NCBI GenBank assembly: GCA_021811145.1
Contig: JAJZPN010000004.1
Span: 36,854-100,853, forward strand
DNA length: 64,000 bases
Reading direction: 5' to 3'
Origin: Pseudomonadota bacterium
GTDB taxonomy: Bacteria; Pseudomonadota; Gammaproteobacteria; Burkholderiales; Ferrovaceae
Positions 52,992 through 61,921 of this stretch are shown here, piece by piece; position 1 is the stretch's first letter; each line of letters opens with the position of its first letter. Both the position numbers and the translations under genes were made by a program. The notes beneath the pieces are model-generated. The model was given only the letters and a program-made list of their open reading frames with translations, did no database searches and had not been told where the DNA came from.

Positions 52992-54458
52992 GTGCATCAA
53001 TATACTGAAAAACAAATTCGCTCCATTATTACAGGTCTCATTCTCTCCATATTTTTAGGAGCCCTAGATCAGACCATAGTAAGTATTGCGCTACCCAACA
53101 TTTCCCATGAATTTGCCGATGTGAAATGGTTGTCGTGGGTGATTTCAGGTTATTTATTAACTTCCACCTTAGCAACCCCTCTCTACGGTAAGCTTTCTGA
53201 TCTGTATGGCCGACGTCATTTATTGACCTGGTCAATTTCAATTTTTTTAGTCACATCAGTGGGTTGTGCCCTATCGCAAAGTATGTTGATGTTGGTGGTA
53301 TTTCGCTTAATCCAAGGGTTGGGGGGAGGGGGGCTCATTTCCATTGCTCAAGCCACTGTGGCGGATGTCATAGCACCCCGAGAGCGAGGTCGTTATCAAG
53401 GCTATATCAGTGGCATGTATGCCATAGCAAGCGTTATTGGTCCACTCTTTGGGGGAGTACTCACTCACTCCTTATCATGGCGTTATATTTTCTGGATCAA
53501 TATCCCCATTGGTTTGGTTGCGTTAGTGATTTCAAGACGAGCGTTAAAGATTTTACCTATTCCGCATATTAAAAAAGATCTTGATTGGCCAGGAATTATT
53601 TTACTCACAGTGAGTTTATTGTGTCTGTTAACGGCTTTTACTCTGTTAGGTCAGCATGGTCATATCACTCAAACCATGTTGGTTTTACTGGGTTCTTCTG
53701 TAATAGGTTTTGTGTTGTTTGTCTTTGCCGAACAACGTGCTGTAGAGCCCGTCATACCGCTCACTTTACTTGATGTAAGAGAGTTTTCAGTGGGAATTCG
53801 AGTGCTCTTTGTAGCATTCATGCAGATTTTAACTCTTACTATCATGGTCCCTTTGGAGCTACGCATGGTGAACGCCATGACCGCCAGTGATACTGCTTGG
53901 CGTTTATTGCCCTTGTCCCTTTCTGTACCCTGTGGTGCATTTGTGTGTGGCCAAATCATGACAAGAAGCGGTCACTATAAGATGATTCAGTTAGTGAGCC
54001 AAGTGGTGGCTTTCATGGGTATGGTGGCTGTTGCTTGGATTCCCTCGCACTATACTTTTCCCTTATGTGTTGCTTTATTCGTATCAGGAGTAGGGATTGG
54101 TGGTCAGTTCCCTACCACTTTAGTGGCTATTCAAAACGCCGTTCCAAAACACACCATTGGTATTGCCACCGCCACAACAGCACTGTTTCGCTCCATGGGA
54201 GCCACCATTGGTGTGGCTGTATTATCGAGTGTGTTATTGGCTCTTTTACAATATTATTTACCCGTTGGACAAAAGATGGGTATTGATGTGATTAAGCAGT
54301 TAATGGTGTTGCCACTAGATAGTGGTAGTGCACGAGAGGTCTTTGAAATCGCTTCAAAAGAGGCCTTTAGATGGGTGTATATGCTGTTGGCTCTACCCAC
54401 CATCATGTCGATTTATTTGGTGATCAATACCAAGGAGCAGGTTCTTAAAACCCATTAG
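52992..54458 (+). CDS. MFS drug exporter, DHA2 (EmrB/QacA) family
   Basis: The 488-residue membrane protein has about 14 hydrophobic helices. Family motifs are visible: 'LDQTIVSIALPNIS' in helix 1, 'GKLSDLYGRRHLL' (motif A) and 'ISGMYAIASVIGPLFGG' (motif C), which mark proton-driven antiporters. Start is GTG at 52992 with a weak ribosome binding site. It has no EmrA-like partner in the window, so export to the periplasm alone is likely. Substrate cannot be told. Confidence 0.9.
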   Translation: MHQYTEKQIRSIITGLILSIFLGALDQTIVSIALPNISHEFADVKWLSWVISGYLLTSTLATPLYGKLSDLYGRRHLLTWSISIFLVTSVGCALSQSMLMLVVFRLIQGLGGGGLISIAQATVADVIAPRERGRYQGYISGMYAIASVIGPLFGGVLTHSLSWRYIFWINIPIGLVALVISRRALKILPIPHIKKDLDWPGIILLTVSLLCLLTAFTLLGQHGHITQTMLVLLGSSVIGFVLFVFAEQRAVEPVIPLTLLDVREFSVGIRVLFVAFMQILTLTIMVPLELRMVNAMTASDTAWRLLPLSLSVPCGAFVCGQIMTRSGHYKMIQLVSQVVAFMGMVAVAWIPSHYTFPLCVALFVSGVGIGGQFPTTLVAIQNAVPKHTIGIATATTALFRSMGATIGVAVLSSVLLALLQYYLPVGQKMGIDVIKQLMVLPLDSGSAREVFEIASKEAFRWVYMLLALPTIMSIYLVINTKEQVLKTH

Positions 54459-54514
54459 AACCAAAAACCGTTTTATTACTCTATATGCTATTCGTTTAGT
54501 TTAAAGGCTATGCC

Positions 54515-55396
54515 ATGAAACGTGTTGTGATGCTGTTGTGTTGCGTATTGTTCAGTACCTTAAGTTGTGCTGAAGAGACTTTTGTTAGACCCGATACAGC
54601 GACTATCGAGAAGTGGGGTAAGGCTGACTATATTCTATTGGGTGAAGTGCATGACAATGCAGGAGGACATGAATTAAGGTTAGCTTGGATTAAGGAGTTA
54701 GTTAACAAACACACCTATGCATTGGCTTTTGAGCAATTAGATCGTGATCAGCAACAGGTTTTACATGACAAGGAACAAGCGTTACTGCAAGTCAAAGCTC
54801 CCTATTCTGACCAACAATTAAGAGCGCTGGCAGAATCAGGTGGGTTTGCTTTCAAAGGATGGCATTGGTCTTACTATGCACCACTCTTTAATTTGGCACT
54901 AACTCGTCAACTCCCTCTCATTGGCACTAATTTAAATGAGCATCAGATGATGAAAATCATGATGGGTGGAGAAGGTATGGTGGGTTTACCTCCTGACTGG
55001 ACTAAAGAGATGAGTGAGGAGATGCAAAGCCGCGTAGAAAAAGGCCATTGTGATATGTTGCCAAAAGACATGGTCGCTCCTATGGCACAAGCGCAAATAA
55101 GGCGTGATCAAGCATTGGCAGAGTCTCTAGTGGAAGCGCATCATAGCACTAAGGGGCCTGTTATATTGTTAGCGGGTAATGGTCATTTACGTAATGATTT
55201 AGCAGTACCTTTTTGGTTAAGGGAATTTGATCCCCATGCAACAATTGTTTCTATTGCTGTAATGGAACAGGGGAACGATGACAACGAACCATTGAGCGCG
55301 TTTGATGCTGTGTATTTGGTTAAAGCTCAAGACAGAAAAGACCCTTGTGAAGAGCTTAAAAAGCACCACTTTACAATGCCGCACGCCAAACAGTAA
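54515..55396 (+). CDS. ChaN-family haem-binding-like protein
   Basis: The 293-residue protein has an N-terminal signal sequence ending near SCAEE and a ChaN domain beginning 'ADYILLGEVHDNAGGHELR'. ChaN of Campylobacter binds haem dimers at the outer membrane; some relatives are lipoproteins. The Cys at the signal end is preceded by TLS, a poor lipobox, so lipidation is doubtful. It is followed by two small envelope genes at 57-nt and 7-nt intervals. Confidence 0.87.
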   Translation: MKRVVMLLCCVLFSTLSCAEETFVRPDTATIEKWGKADYILLGEVHDNAGGHELRLAWIKELVNKHTYALAFEQLDRDQQQVLHDKEQALLQVKAPYSDQQLRALAESGGFAFKGWHWSYYAPLFNLALTRQLPLIGTNLNEHQMMKIMMGGEGMVGLPPDWTKEMSEEMQSRVEKGHCDMLPKDMVAPMAQAQIRRDQALAESLVEAHHSTKGPVILLAGNGHLRNDLAVPFWLREFDPHATIVSIAVMEQGNDDNEPLSAFDAVYLVKAQDRKDPCEELKKHHFTMPHAKQ

Positions 55397-55453
55397 CCGT
55401 TTACTTACAATTAATAAAGGTTAGTAATACAGTTTGTTTATATAATTAGGATC

Positions 55454-55699
55454 ATGTTAATTCGATTAATACGAACTTTATTACTGGCCCTTATCCTCAG
55501 CCTCTTAGGTGGCTGCGCTGGGATGAATTTGGGGCCAGGCTACATGGGTGGGGACGGTTTTGGTGATGCCCCTGATTTTACCGAGCCTGGTGCCATGGTA
55601 GGGATGGAGCCTATGTTCGGTCCCCCTGAAATGGGTATGTTTGGACCTTTTGGTGGGTTCGGTGGCTTTGGTGGTTTTGGTGATATGGATGGAGATTAA
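55454..55699 (+). CDS. Small glycine-rich lipoprotein
   Basis: The 81-residue product has a clear lipoprotein signal (LLGGC, lipidated Cys21) followed by a low-complexity mature part rich in Gly, Met, Pro and Phe, ending in repeats of GGF/GFG with an acidic tail. I recognise no family. A translated real gene is supported by the lipobox, an AGGA before the ATG and the coupled gene seven bases on. Function unknown. Confidence 0.75.
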   Translation: MLIRLIRTLLLALILSLLGGCAGMNLGPGYMGGDGFGDAPDFTEPGAMVGMEPMFGPPEMGMFGPFGGFGGFGGFGDMDGD

Positions 55700-55706
55700 T
55701 AACAAT

Positions 55707-56156
55707 ATGGCACAACAGAAAATAACGCGCTCAATCTCAATCTTATTGTCTGCAGTGGTTTATACGGGGCTTGTGATGGTATTGGCACTGCAAGCGGCCT
55801 CTCTTTCATCAAACAATAATCATGTTCAACGAGTCAGTGAGCGCCTTGATCATTTCAAAAATGTATTGGTGATTAGCCCAAGCGAAGAGCCCTATTGGCA
55901 AGCTTACCGTCAAAGTGTATTAGATAATGTCACTAGCAATGAAGCGTTATTGCGCTCAGAAAACGCCCAATCAACTTACAGTGCACCGGAATATTTTGCT
56001 GCTAGACTAAAACGATTAGATAGCCTTGATCGCAATATGCACCATATCACTGAAAAATTTAACGCGCTCTACATGCATTTGGACAGTCAACAGAAGAGGA
56101 TTAGTGACAAGTATTTTGAAGAGCGTCGTCGTCATTTAGGTGAACAACAACGATAA
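55707..56156 (+). CDS. Membrane-anchored LTXXQ/Spy-like protein
   Basis: The frame opens at 55641 inside the lipoprotein gene, but the ATG at 55707 with GGAG upstream gives a better 149-residue protein. It has one N-terminal hydrophobic segment (about 8-30) and a helical periplasmic domain. Its C-terminal 'ALYMHLDSQQKRISDKYFEE' resembles the LTXXQ motif of Spy/CpxP-like periplasmic chaperones. Similarity is weak. It probably works with the lipoprotein just upstream. Confidence 0.7.
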   Translation: MAQQKITRSISILLSAVVYTGLVMVLALQAASLSSNNNHVQRVSERLDHFKNVLVISPSEEPYWQAYRQSVLDNVTSNEALLRSENAQSTYSAPEYFAARLKRLDSLDRNMHHITEKFNALYMHLDSQQKRISDKYFEERRRHLGEQQR

Positions 56157-56485
56157 TTATGTGTTGTTAAATGAGTCAGGTTAATAGGCTTGATGATTGG
56201 TTTTGATTGTGAACTAAGATGGCTGGTTTTGACTATTAATTATTGAGTATCGTTGAACGTTTTTTGCTGCCCCATTCCCCTCCCGTTTGTAACAAAATAT
56301 AACACATCGTAAAGTTATATCTAATGCTAGAATTCAAGACGGTATCTATATTATTAAACGTAATAAAAAAAATAATGAATGTCTAGTGTTTAAGCTGGTT
56401 TTAAAAAAACAACAAATAAGACAATTTAAACAGTTTGTGACAAGATATCAAAACATCACACACGTGAAATGAGTATTTAACCCCT
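56157..56485. other. AT-rich gene-free stretch
   Basis: About 330 nt between the LTXXQ-like gene and the WecA-like gene. It presumably carries the promoter of the latter. I see no hairpin with a T-run, repeat or RNA gene. Confidence 0.5.
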
Positions 56486-57571
56486 ATGGTATTGTTTTTT
56501 GTTGCCTTTGTTTGTTCACTGTTAATGACCTTCTTGATCATTCGTTATCAGTATGTTCATGCTCATTTAACCCTCGACAATCAATTTGGTGCTATTCAAA
56601 AAAGCCATGCTCATGAAGTCCCCCGAATTGGTGGTGTAGCGATTGTTTTTGCCTTGTGTATGGCGTTGCTCTTTAAACGCTTGCTGCTAAATAGTGATGT
56701 TGATAGAGAGGTGTCCTTGTTGCTGGTTTTATTGCCGGCATTCTTATTTGGTGTGTTAGAAGATATGCGTCACCCCATGGGGGTCTATAAACGCCTCGCT
56801 GCCACGGCCTGTTCGGGTTTGCTGGGGGTATTATTGCTTGGTGCCAGCGTCAGTCATGTGGGAGTGGCTTTATTTGATCAGGGGTTACTTATCCCTCTTC
56901 TAGCCACGCTATTTACTGCCTTGGCCGTGGCCGGCTTGACTAATGCCTGCAACATTATTGATGGTATGAATGGCTTACTCTCGGGGGTGAGTTTAATTGT
57001 TCTGGCAGGGCTTGCCACACTCTCTCATCAGCTCAATGACCCATGGTGTCAGGGCGTTAGTATGATGTTGGGTGGAGCGATTTTAGGGTTTATGTTATTT
57101 AATTATCCACGGGGCCTGATCTTTTTAGGTGATGGGGGTGCTTACACCATTGGTGTTATTCTTGCAGAGCTCTTAATTGTGTTGGTCTCACGTCATGCTG
57201 ATCTCTCCCCTTGGTGTGCTTGTCTGATGGTGGCCTATCCGGTGGTTGAGACATTAGCCAGTATCTATCGCCGCATTCTCATTAAAGCGCATATTGGCCA
57301 TCCTGATCGCAGCCACTTACATCAGTTAATTTTCCATGCATTACACCATAATCACGCAACGACCAAGTCAATGGATGTGGGCCTTAATTCAGCCACGTCC
57401 CCTTATTTGTGGGTATTATCAGGGGTACCTGTCATGCTAGCTTTAATGCTGCGTGGTGATACTTTTTTGTTGCAGCTCTCTTTTATTGGTTTTGTTGTGC
57501 TCTATGGCTTTATTTATTATCAGTTGCGCCACCATTCACTGCCTGAGTATTTAAAGGTGGATGGTAAATAA
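56486..57571 (+). CDS. Undecaprenyl-phosphate sugar-1-phosphate transferase, WecA/MraY family
   Basis: The 361-residue integral membrane enzyme starts lipid-linked glycan synthesis by moving a sugar-1-phosphate to undecaprenyl phosphate. It has about ten hydrophobic helices and the family's cytoplasmic motifs: GVLEDMRHP, NACNIIDGMNGL, FLGDGGAY and the C-terminal 'HPDRSHLHQLIFH' histidine motif. The sugar (GlcNAc, QuiNAc or similar) cannot be read. Placed just before a polysaccharide locus, it may supply the primer for that polymer. Confidence 0.92.
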   Translation: MVLFFVAFVCSLLMTFLIIRYQYVHAHLTLDNQFGAIQKSHAHEVPRIGGVAIVFALCMALLFKRLLLNSDVDREVSLLLVLLPAFLFGVLEDMRHPMGVYKRLAATACSGLLGVLLLGASVSHVGVALFDQGLLIPLLATLFTALAVAGLTNACNIIDGMNGLLSGVSLIVLAGLATLSHQLNDPWCQGVSMMLGGAILGFMLFNYPRGLIFLGDGGAYTIGVILAELLIVLVSRHADLSPWCACLMVAYPVVETLASIYRRILIKAHIGHPDRSHLHQLIFHALHHNHATTKSMDVGLNSATSPYLWVLSGVPVMLALMLRGDTFLLQLSFIGFVVLYGFIYYQLRHHSLPEYLKVDGK

Positions 57572-57733
57572 GTTTGTGCTGACATAAATGTGTCATAAAA
57601 AGTATAAATAATGATATATTTGTTCAAGTCGTGAACAGATTTAATTTTTACAGTCATTCTAGACTGAGTGTAAAAGACATACCCTATTTCTGGTAGGGCG
57701 GTAGCGTCTCTAAAAGTATAATTACCATACCCC

Positions 57734-58066
57734 ATGAATCAAAAAGAACTGGCCATTGTCGATTATGTGAGCCGCCATCCGGAGAGCTCACAGCGTGAGT
57801 TAGCACGTCAACTCAATATCAGTGTGGGGGCGGTGAATTACTGTATGCAGGCCTTAATTGAAAAAGGCTGGGTTAAGGTCGCTAATTTTAAGGCTTCCCA
57901 ACACAAGATGAAGTACATGTATGTGCTAACCCCAAAGGGTGTGAGAGAAAAAATGGCGCTGACCCGGGCATTTTTGGCTGTGAAACTGGCGGAGTATGAG
58001 GTGCTGGAGCGGGAGATTAAGGAGCTTAAAGCCAGTCTTGCGGACAGTGAGGGTGGGGCCCGCTAA
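57734..58066 (+). CDS. MarR-family EPS-associated transcriptional regulator
   Basis: The 110-residue protein is a winged-helix regulator: 'HPESSQRELARQLNISVGAV' forms the HTH (about residues 14-33), followed by a wing and a C-terminal helix. It matches a subfamily that sits at the start of exopolysaccharide loci in many proteobacteria. A hairpin (arms GCCCGCTAA at 58058-58066 and TTAGCGGGC at 58073-58081) spans its stop codon and may attenuate or stabilise the transcript. It is 44 nt upstream of wzm. Confidence 0.88.
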   Translation: MNQKELAIVDYVSRHPESSQRELARQLNISVGAVNYCMQALIEKGWVKVANFKASQHKMKYMYVLTPKGVREKMALTRAFLAVKLAEYEVLEREIKELKASLADSEGGAR

Positions 58067-58081
58067 ACGGGGTTAGCGGGC
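58058..58081 (+). other. GC-rich hairpin across the regulator's stop codon
   Basis: Perfect 9-bp stem GCCCGCTAA / TTAGCGGGC with a six-base loop. No T-run follows, so it is not a standard terminator. It could partly separate the regulator from the downstream ABC-transporter operon. Confidence 0.45.
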
Positions 58082-58110
58082 TAATCGTATGGAATTAATT
58101 TTAAGGGCTT

Positions 58111-58893
58111 GTGTTGAGTAATAGTAAGTCTGACTTTATTGATGCACTGAAAGGCTTTGACTTATGGTCATTCCTAGCATGGCAGGATATCAAGCTACGC
58201 TATCGACGTTCCAAGATTGGGCCGCTGTGGATCACGTTAAGTATGGCCATATTTTGCCTCTCGTTAGGTGTGGTATATAGTAAACTTTTTCACGCAGAAG
58301 TTCGTGAATATGTACCTTTTTTATCTTTAGGTTTTGTTATCTGGGGCCTCATGTCGGGAATGCTGAGTGAATTTCCCAACGTCTTCGTGGATAACGCGGC
58401 ATTTATTAAAGATATCCGCATGAATCCATTTGCAATCATTTTTCGGCTGATGACGCGGCATGTCATCATCTTTGCCCATAATCTATTGATTGTTATCGGG
58501 ATCTACGCTATTTTTCAACTGAACCCAGGCTTGGAAATTCTCTATTTACTGCCAGGTTTTATGTTGGTGACGCTTAATTTATTGGCGATTGGGGTATTCC
58601 TCAGCATTCTGGGTGCGCGGTTCAGGGACGTTGCGCCGACCGTCCAGGCGTTGATTCAGGTGATCTTTTTTATTACGCCGATCACCTGGTTCCCTAAGCT
58701 GCTCCCAACCAGTAGCTGGGTCGTCAAGGCAAACCCATTTGTTTATTTTTTAGATCTCACACGATCACCTTTATTAGGATTTATACCGCATGAAACATCA
58801 TGGCTCGCAGCTTTTGTAACGCTATTTATCTTTTCTACTTTGGCGGCGTATGTTTACCAGAAGAAGAGTAAAAAAATCCCATTTTGGGTCTGA
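58111..58893 (+). CDS. wzm: Polysaccharide ABC-2 transporter permease
   Basis: The 260-residue protein has six hydrophobic helices and the ABC-2 pattern: 'LAWQDIKLRYRRSKIGPLW' before helix 1 is typical of Wzm/KpsM permeases. With the ATPase six bases on, it exports an undecaprenyl-linked or lipid-linked glycan across the inner membrane. Start is GTG at 58111. From here codon use shifts to more G/C-ending codons than upstream. Confidence 0.92.
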   Translation: MLSNSKSDFIDALKGFDLWSFLAWQDIKLRYRRSKIGPLWITLSMAIFCLSLGVVYSKLFHAEVREYVPFLSLGFVIWGLMSGMLSEFPNVFVDNAAFIKDIRMNPFAIIFRLMTRHVIIFAHNLLIVIGIYAIFQLNPGLEILYLLPGFMLVTLNLLAIGVFLSILGARFRDVAPTVQALIQVIFFITPITWFPKLLPTSSWVVKANPFVYFLDLTRSPLLGFIPHETSWLAAFVTLFIFSTLAAYVYQKKSKKIPFWV

Positions 58894-58899
58894 GCTAAT

Positions 58900-59649
58900 A
58901 TGGTTCATATAACTGCTAAGAGCCTCTGCCTTGATTACCCGATAGTCGGTATGGGAAGTCAGTCACTTAAAAATCGCGTTCTGAGTGCGGCCACTGGAGG
59001 GCTAATTTCTGGTGGTGCTGGTATCCCCGTCGTGAACGCATTGCGTTCCGTTGATTTTGAGATTGCTCCGGGTGATCGTGTGGGGTTAATCGGTCATAAT
59101 GGTGCCGGTAAATCCACGCTGCTCAAAGTGCTCGCCGGCATTTATCAGCCGACTGCTGGACATTTAATGGTAAAGGGGCGCGTTGTATCGACACTTAATC
59201 TGGCAATTGGAATGGAGCAAGAGGCCACTGGCTATGAAAACATCGTGATCCGTGGCTTGCTGCTCGGTATGAAGCGCAAAGAGATCCTCAAGCACCTCGA
59301 TGAAATTGCAGAATTCACGGAACTGGGCGAGTACTTGGATATGCCCGTCAGGATTTACTCGTCGGGCATGCAGACGCGGCTAGCCTTCGCTACAGTCACT
59401 GCCATGCATGCAGATATTTTGCTCATGGATGAGGTCATCGGTACGGGTGACGCATCCTTCATCGATAAGGCTGAGCAGCGGCTCAAGAATTTTATGAGTC
59501 GAAGTAGTATCCTGGTCTTGGCCTCGCATAGTGACGATACGATTCGTAAGTTCTGCAACAAAGCGCTCTTACTCGAGCATGGACTGATCATTGGTTCTGG
59601 CGCAGTGGAAGAGATGCTTGAGTACTACCATCAGAAAGCCGTCGCATGA
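58900..59649 (+). CDS. wzt: Polysaccharide ABC transporter ATP-binding protein
   Basis: The 249-residue ATPase has Walker A GHNGAGKST (residues 65-73), a signature YSSGMQTRLAFA, Walker B ILLMDEVIGTGD and an H-loop LASHSDD. It matches Wzt/KpsT/TagH-type exporters. It ends soon after the ATPase fold and lacks the roughly 150-residue C-terminal carbohydrate-recognition domain of O9a-type Wzt, so it should not need a capped chain end. Its stop overlaps the next start by 4 nt. Confidence 0.92.
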   Translation: MVHITAKSLCLDYPIVGMGSQSLKNRVLSAATGGLISGGAGIPVVNALRSVDFEIAPGDRVGLIGHNGAGKSTLLKVLAGIYQPTAGHLMVKGRVVSTLNLAIGMEQEATGYENIVIRGLLLGMKRKEILKHLDEIAEFTELGEYLDMPVRIYSSGMQTRLAFATVTAMHADILLMDEVIGTGDASFIDKAEQRLKNFMSRSSILVLASHSDDTIRKFCNKALLLEHGLIIGSGAVEEMLEYYHQKAVA

Positions 59650-60374
59650 GTTTGATGGTGCCAACTGAGGCGATCATTCTGGCCGGTGGGATGGGAGCGC
59701 GTCTGCGCTCGGTTGTTTCCGATGTGCCTAAACCCATGGCCCCTGTCAATAACCGCCCGTTTCTCGAGTACCTAATGGATTACTGGATTGGGCAGGGGAT
59801 TGAACAGTTCTCTCTCTCAGTTGGCTATCTTGGGGAAGTTATTCGCGAGCATTTCGGTAACGAATATCGGGGCAGGTCGGTTAACTACATTGTTGAATCA
59901 GAGCCTTTGGGAACGGGTGGCGGGCTCAAGCACGTCATCAACGCGAAAACTTGGGTAAATCCTGACGTGGTTGTAGTGAATGGGGACACCTGGTTTGAAG
60001 TGAGTCTCGCAAAGCTGGTCAGAGACTACAAGGCTAGGGGCGCGCCAATTTCCATTGCGCTCAAGCAGATTCTGGAAAATGATCGATATGGTGCGGTAGG
60101 CGTTGACCAGAATCGTAAGATTACTGAGTTTGGTATCAAGACCCAGGGAGCCTGTTTTATCAATGGCGGCTGCTATCTATTAAACGCCGCGTGGTTGAGT
60201 ACAAAAATGGCTGCCATGCCCGAGAAATTTTCGTTAGAGCAAGACTTTTTAGTTCCCCTAGCCGCGCAGGGTCTTTTGTCTGCTAGCGTACAAGACGTGA
60301 CCTTCTTGGATATCGGCATACCTGAAGACTTCATGCAGGCATCAGACGTGATTTGTAAACAGGGGGCAATATGA
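59646..60374 (+). CDS. hddC: Sugar-phosphate nucleotidyltransferase, HddC-like
   Basis: The 242-residue protein has the nucleotidyltransferase start 'AIILAGGMGARLRSVVSDVPKPMAP' (two short segments), the central VNGDTWFE metal site and the 'DIGIPEDFMQA' end. It resembles D-glycero-alpha-D-manno-heptose 1-phosphate guanylyltransferase (HddC). Together with the GmhA-like gene, coupled by a 4-nt overlap, a GDP-heptose precursor is likely. HddA kinase and GmhB phosphatase are not in the window. Confidence 0.85.
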   Translation: MSLMVPTEAIILAGGMGARLRSVVSDVPKPMAPVNNRPFLEYLMDYWIGQGIEQFSLSVGYLGEVIREHFGNEYRGRSVNYIVESEPLGTGGGLKHVINAKTWVNPDVVVVNGDTWFEVSLAKLVRDYKARGAPISIALKQILENDRYGAVGVDQNRKITEFGIKTQGACFINGGCYLLNAAWLSTKMAAMPEKFSLEQDFLVPLAAQGLLSASVQDVTFLDIGIPEDFMQASDVICKQGAI

Positions 60375-60952
60375 ACCCAATAGAAATCCTTCAGACGAAC
60401 GTGATGGATTCCATTAATGCCAAGCAGATATTGACTCAGGATAACAACACGTTGAATATTTTTACTTCCGCGGTTGAGCATGTGGTTGCCTGTTACAAGG
60501 CGGGAGGCCGCCTTTACATCGCAGGTAACGGCGGCTCAGCAGCAGACGCGCAGCACCTAGCCGCTGAATTCGTCAGCAAACTTGCCAGAGACCGCAATCC
60601 ACTGCCAGCTGAAGCGATTACAACCGATAGCTCAATTATTACGGCTATCGGTAATGACTACGGCTATGACAAGGTGTTTTCGCGTCAGTTGGCAGGTAAA
60701 TTGCAAGGCGGTGACGTGTTTCTGGGGATTACCACTTCAGGAAAGTCGCCCAATATTGTTAAGGCGCTTGAAGAGTGCCGTAGTCGCGGGATTAAATCGA
60801 TTGTTTTCACCGGCCATGATGGCGGCCCTGCCAAACAAATGGCGGATTACTGTGTGATTGCTCCTGGCCAGAAAACAAGCACGATTCAGGAAATTCATAT
60901 TGTTTTAGCCCATACCCTCTGCGAATGCGTAGAGAACGCACTATTCCCTTAA
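60371..60952 (+). CDS. gmhA: Sedoheptulose-7-phosphate isomerase, GmhA-like SIS protein
   Basis: The 193-residue SIS-domain enzyme shows the substrate-phosphate loop 'AGNGGSAADAQHLAAEFVSK' (residues about 53-72), GITTSGKSPN and the C-terminal catalytic histidine segment (EIHIVLAHTLCE). GmhA makes D-glycero-D-manno-heptose 7-phosphate from sedoheptulose 7-phosphate. A waaC gene in this window shows the cell also uses heptose in its LPS; this copy is probably dedicated to the polysaccharide because it sits with hddC. Confidence 0.9.
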   Translation: MNPIEILQTNVMDSINAKQILTQDNNTLNIFTSAVEHVVACYKAGGRLYIAGNGGSAADAQHLAAEFVSKLARDRNPLPAEAITTDSSIITAIGNDYGYDKVFSRQLAGKLQGGDVFLGITTSGKSPNIVKALEECRSRGIKSIVFTGHDGGPAKQMADYCVIAPGQKTSTIQEIHIVLAHTLCECVENALFP

Positions 60953-60978
60953 CAACTCAAAATTAAATAAGGATTGAT

Positions 60979-61917
60979 ATGACAAAGCATATTCTCGTCA
61001 CAGGCGGCGCCGGTTACCTCGGGTCGATTATGGTGCCTGATCTGTTGGAAGCTGGTTACAAAGTTACGGTATTGGATAGCTTTCTGTATGGTCAGAATAG
61101 CTTGGCGCATGTGTGTAACAATGATAACTTCTCAGTTGTTCGGGGTGATGTGCGTATCGAATCTGTGGTGAAACCTCTTCTCGCTAAGGCTGATATCGTG
61201 ATTCCACTTGCGGCATTGGTTGGGGCGCCGATATGTTCCCGAGATCCGGTGGGTGCGCAGACGGTCAATCATGACTCCGTGATCATGCTCTTCAAAAATC
61301 TAAGCAAGGAACAGCAAGTTCTGATGCCAACCACGAACAGCGCTTACGGTTCTGGTGAAGAAGGAAATTACTGCACTGAAGAGTCACCGTTAAACCCGAT
61401 TTCGAAGTACGCGATTGATAAGGTCGAGATCGAGAAGGAGCTTATGCAGCACCCTAACGCGATCAGCTTCCGTTTGGCCACGGTCTTTGGTATGTCACCA
61501 CGAATGCGCATTGATCTGCTGGTCAATGACTTCACCTACCGTGCTGTTCATGATCGGTTTGTTGTTCTGTTCGAAAGCTCTTTCAAGCGTAACTATATCC
61601 ACGTCCGTGATGTGAGCCGAGTCTTTCAGCACGGTATTGCTAACTTCGAAAAGATGAAGGGTCAGGTGTACAACGTAGGCCTGTCCGACGCGAATGTATC
61701 CAAGAAGGAGCTTTGTGAACGTGTTCAGAAACATATCCCCGACTTCGTCTTTATTGATGCGCCTGTAGGCAAGGACCCGGACCAGCGTAATTACATCGTG
61801 TCAAATGAAAAACTCGAGTCAACCGGTTTCAAACAGACGCACTCTCTGGACTTTGGTATCCAAGAGCTAATTAAGGGATATACGATGCTGCGCAACACCA
61901 AGTACGGTAACGTCTAA
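60979..61917 (+). CDS. NAD-dependent epimerase/dehydratase (extended SDR)
   Basis: The 312-residue protein has the NAD motif TGGAGYLG at residues 8-15, 'TTNSAYGSG' and the catalytic YAIDK. Extended SDRs of this kind modify nucleotide sugars by 4-epimerisation, 4,6-dehydration or 4-reduction. By position it may act on the GDP-heptose made by the two genes before it, but substrate is not readable from sequence. It begins 26 nt after gmhA and ends 4 nt before the oxidase gene. Confidence 0.88.
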   Translation: MTKHILVTGGAGYLGSIMVPDLLEAGYKVTVLDSFLYGQNSLAHVCNNDNFSVVRGDVRIESVVKPLLAKADIVIPLAALVGAPICSRDPVGAQTVNHDSVIMLFKNLSKEQQVLMPTTNSAYGSGEEGNYCTEESPLNPISKYAIDKVEIEKELMQHPNAISFRLATVFGMSPRMRIDLLVNDFTYRAVHDRFVVLFESSFKRNYIHVRDVSRVFQHGIANFEKMKGQVYNVGLSDANVSKKELCERVQKHIPDFVFIDAPVGKDPDQRNYIVSNEKLESTGFKQTHSLDFGIQELIKGYTMLRNTKYGNV

Positions 61918-61921
61918 GCCG

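Noticed and set aside
55641..55706. Longer start for the LTXXQ-like protein inside the lipoprotein gene
   Set aside because: The extension is the Gly-rich lipoprotein sequence read in another frame; the ATG at 55707 has its own GGAG.
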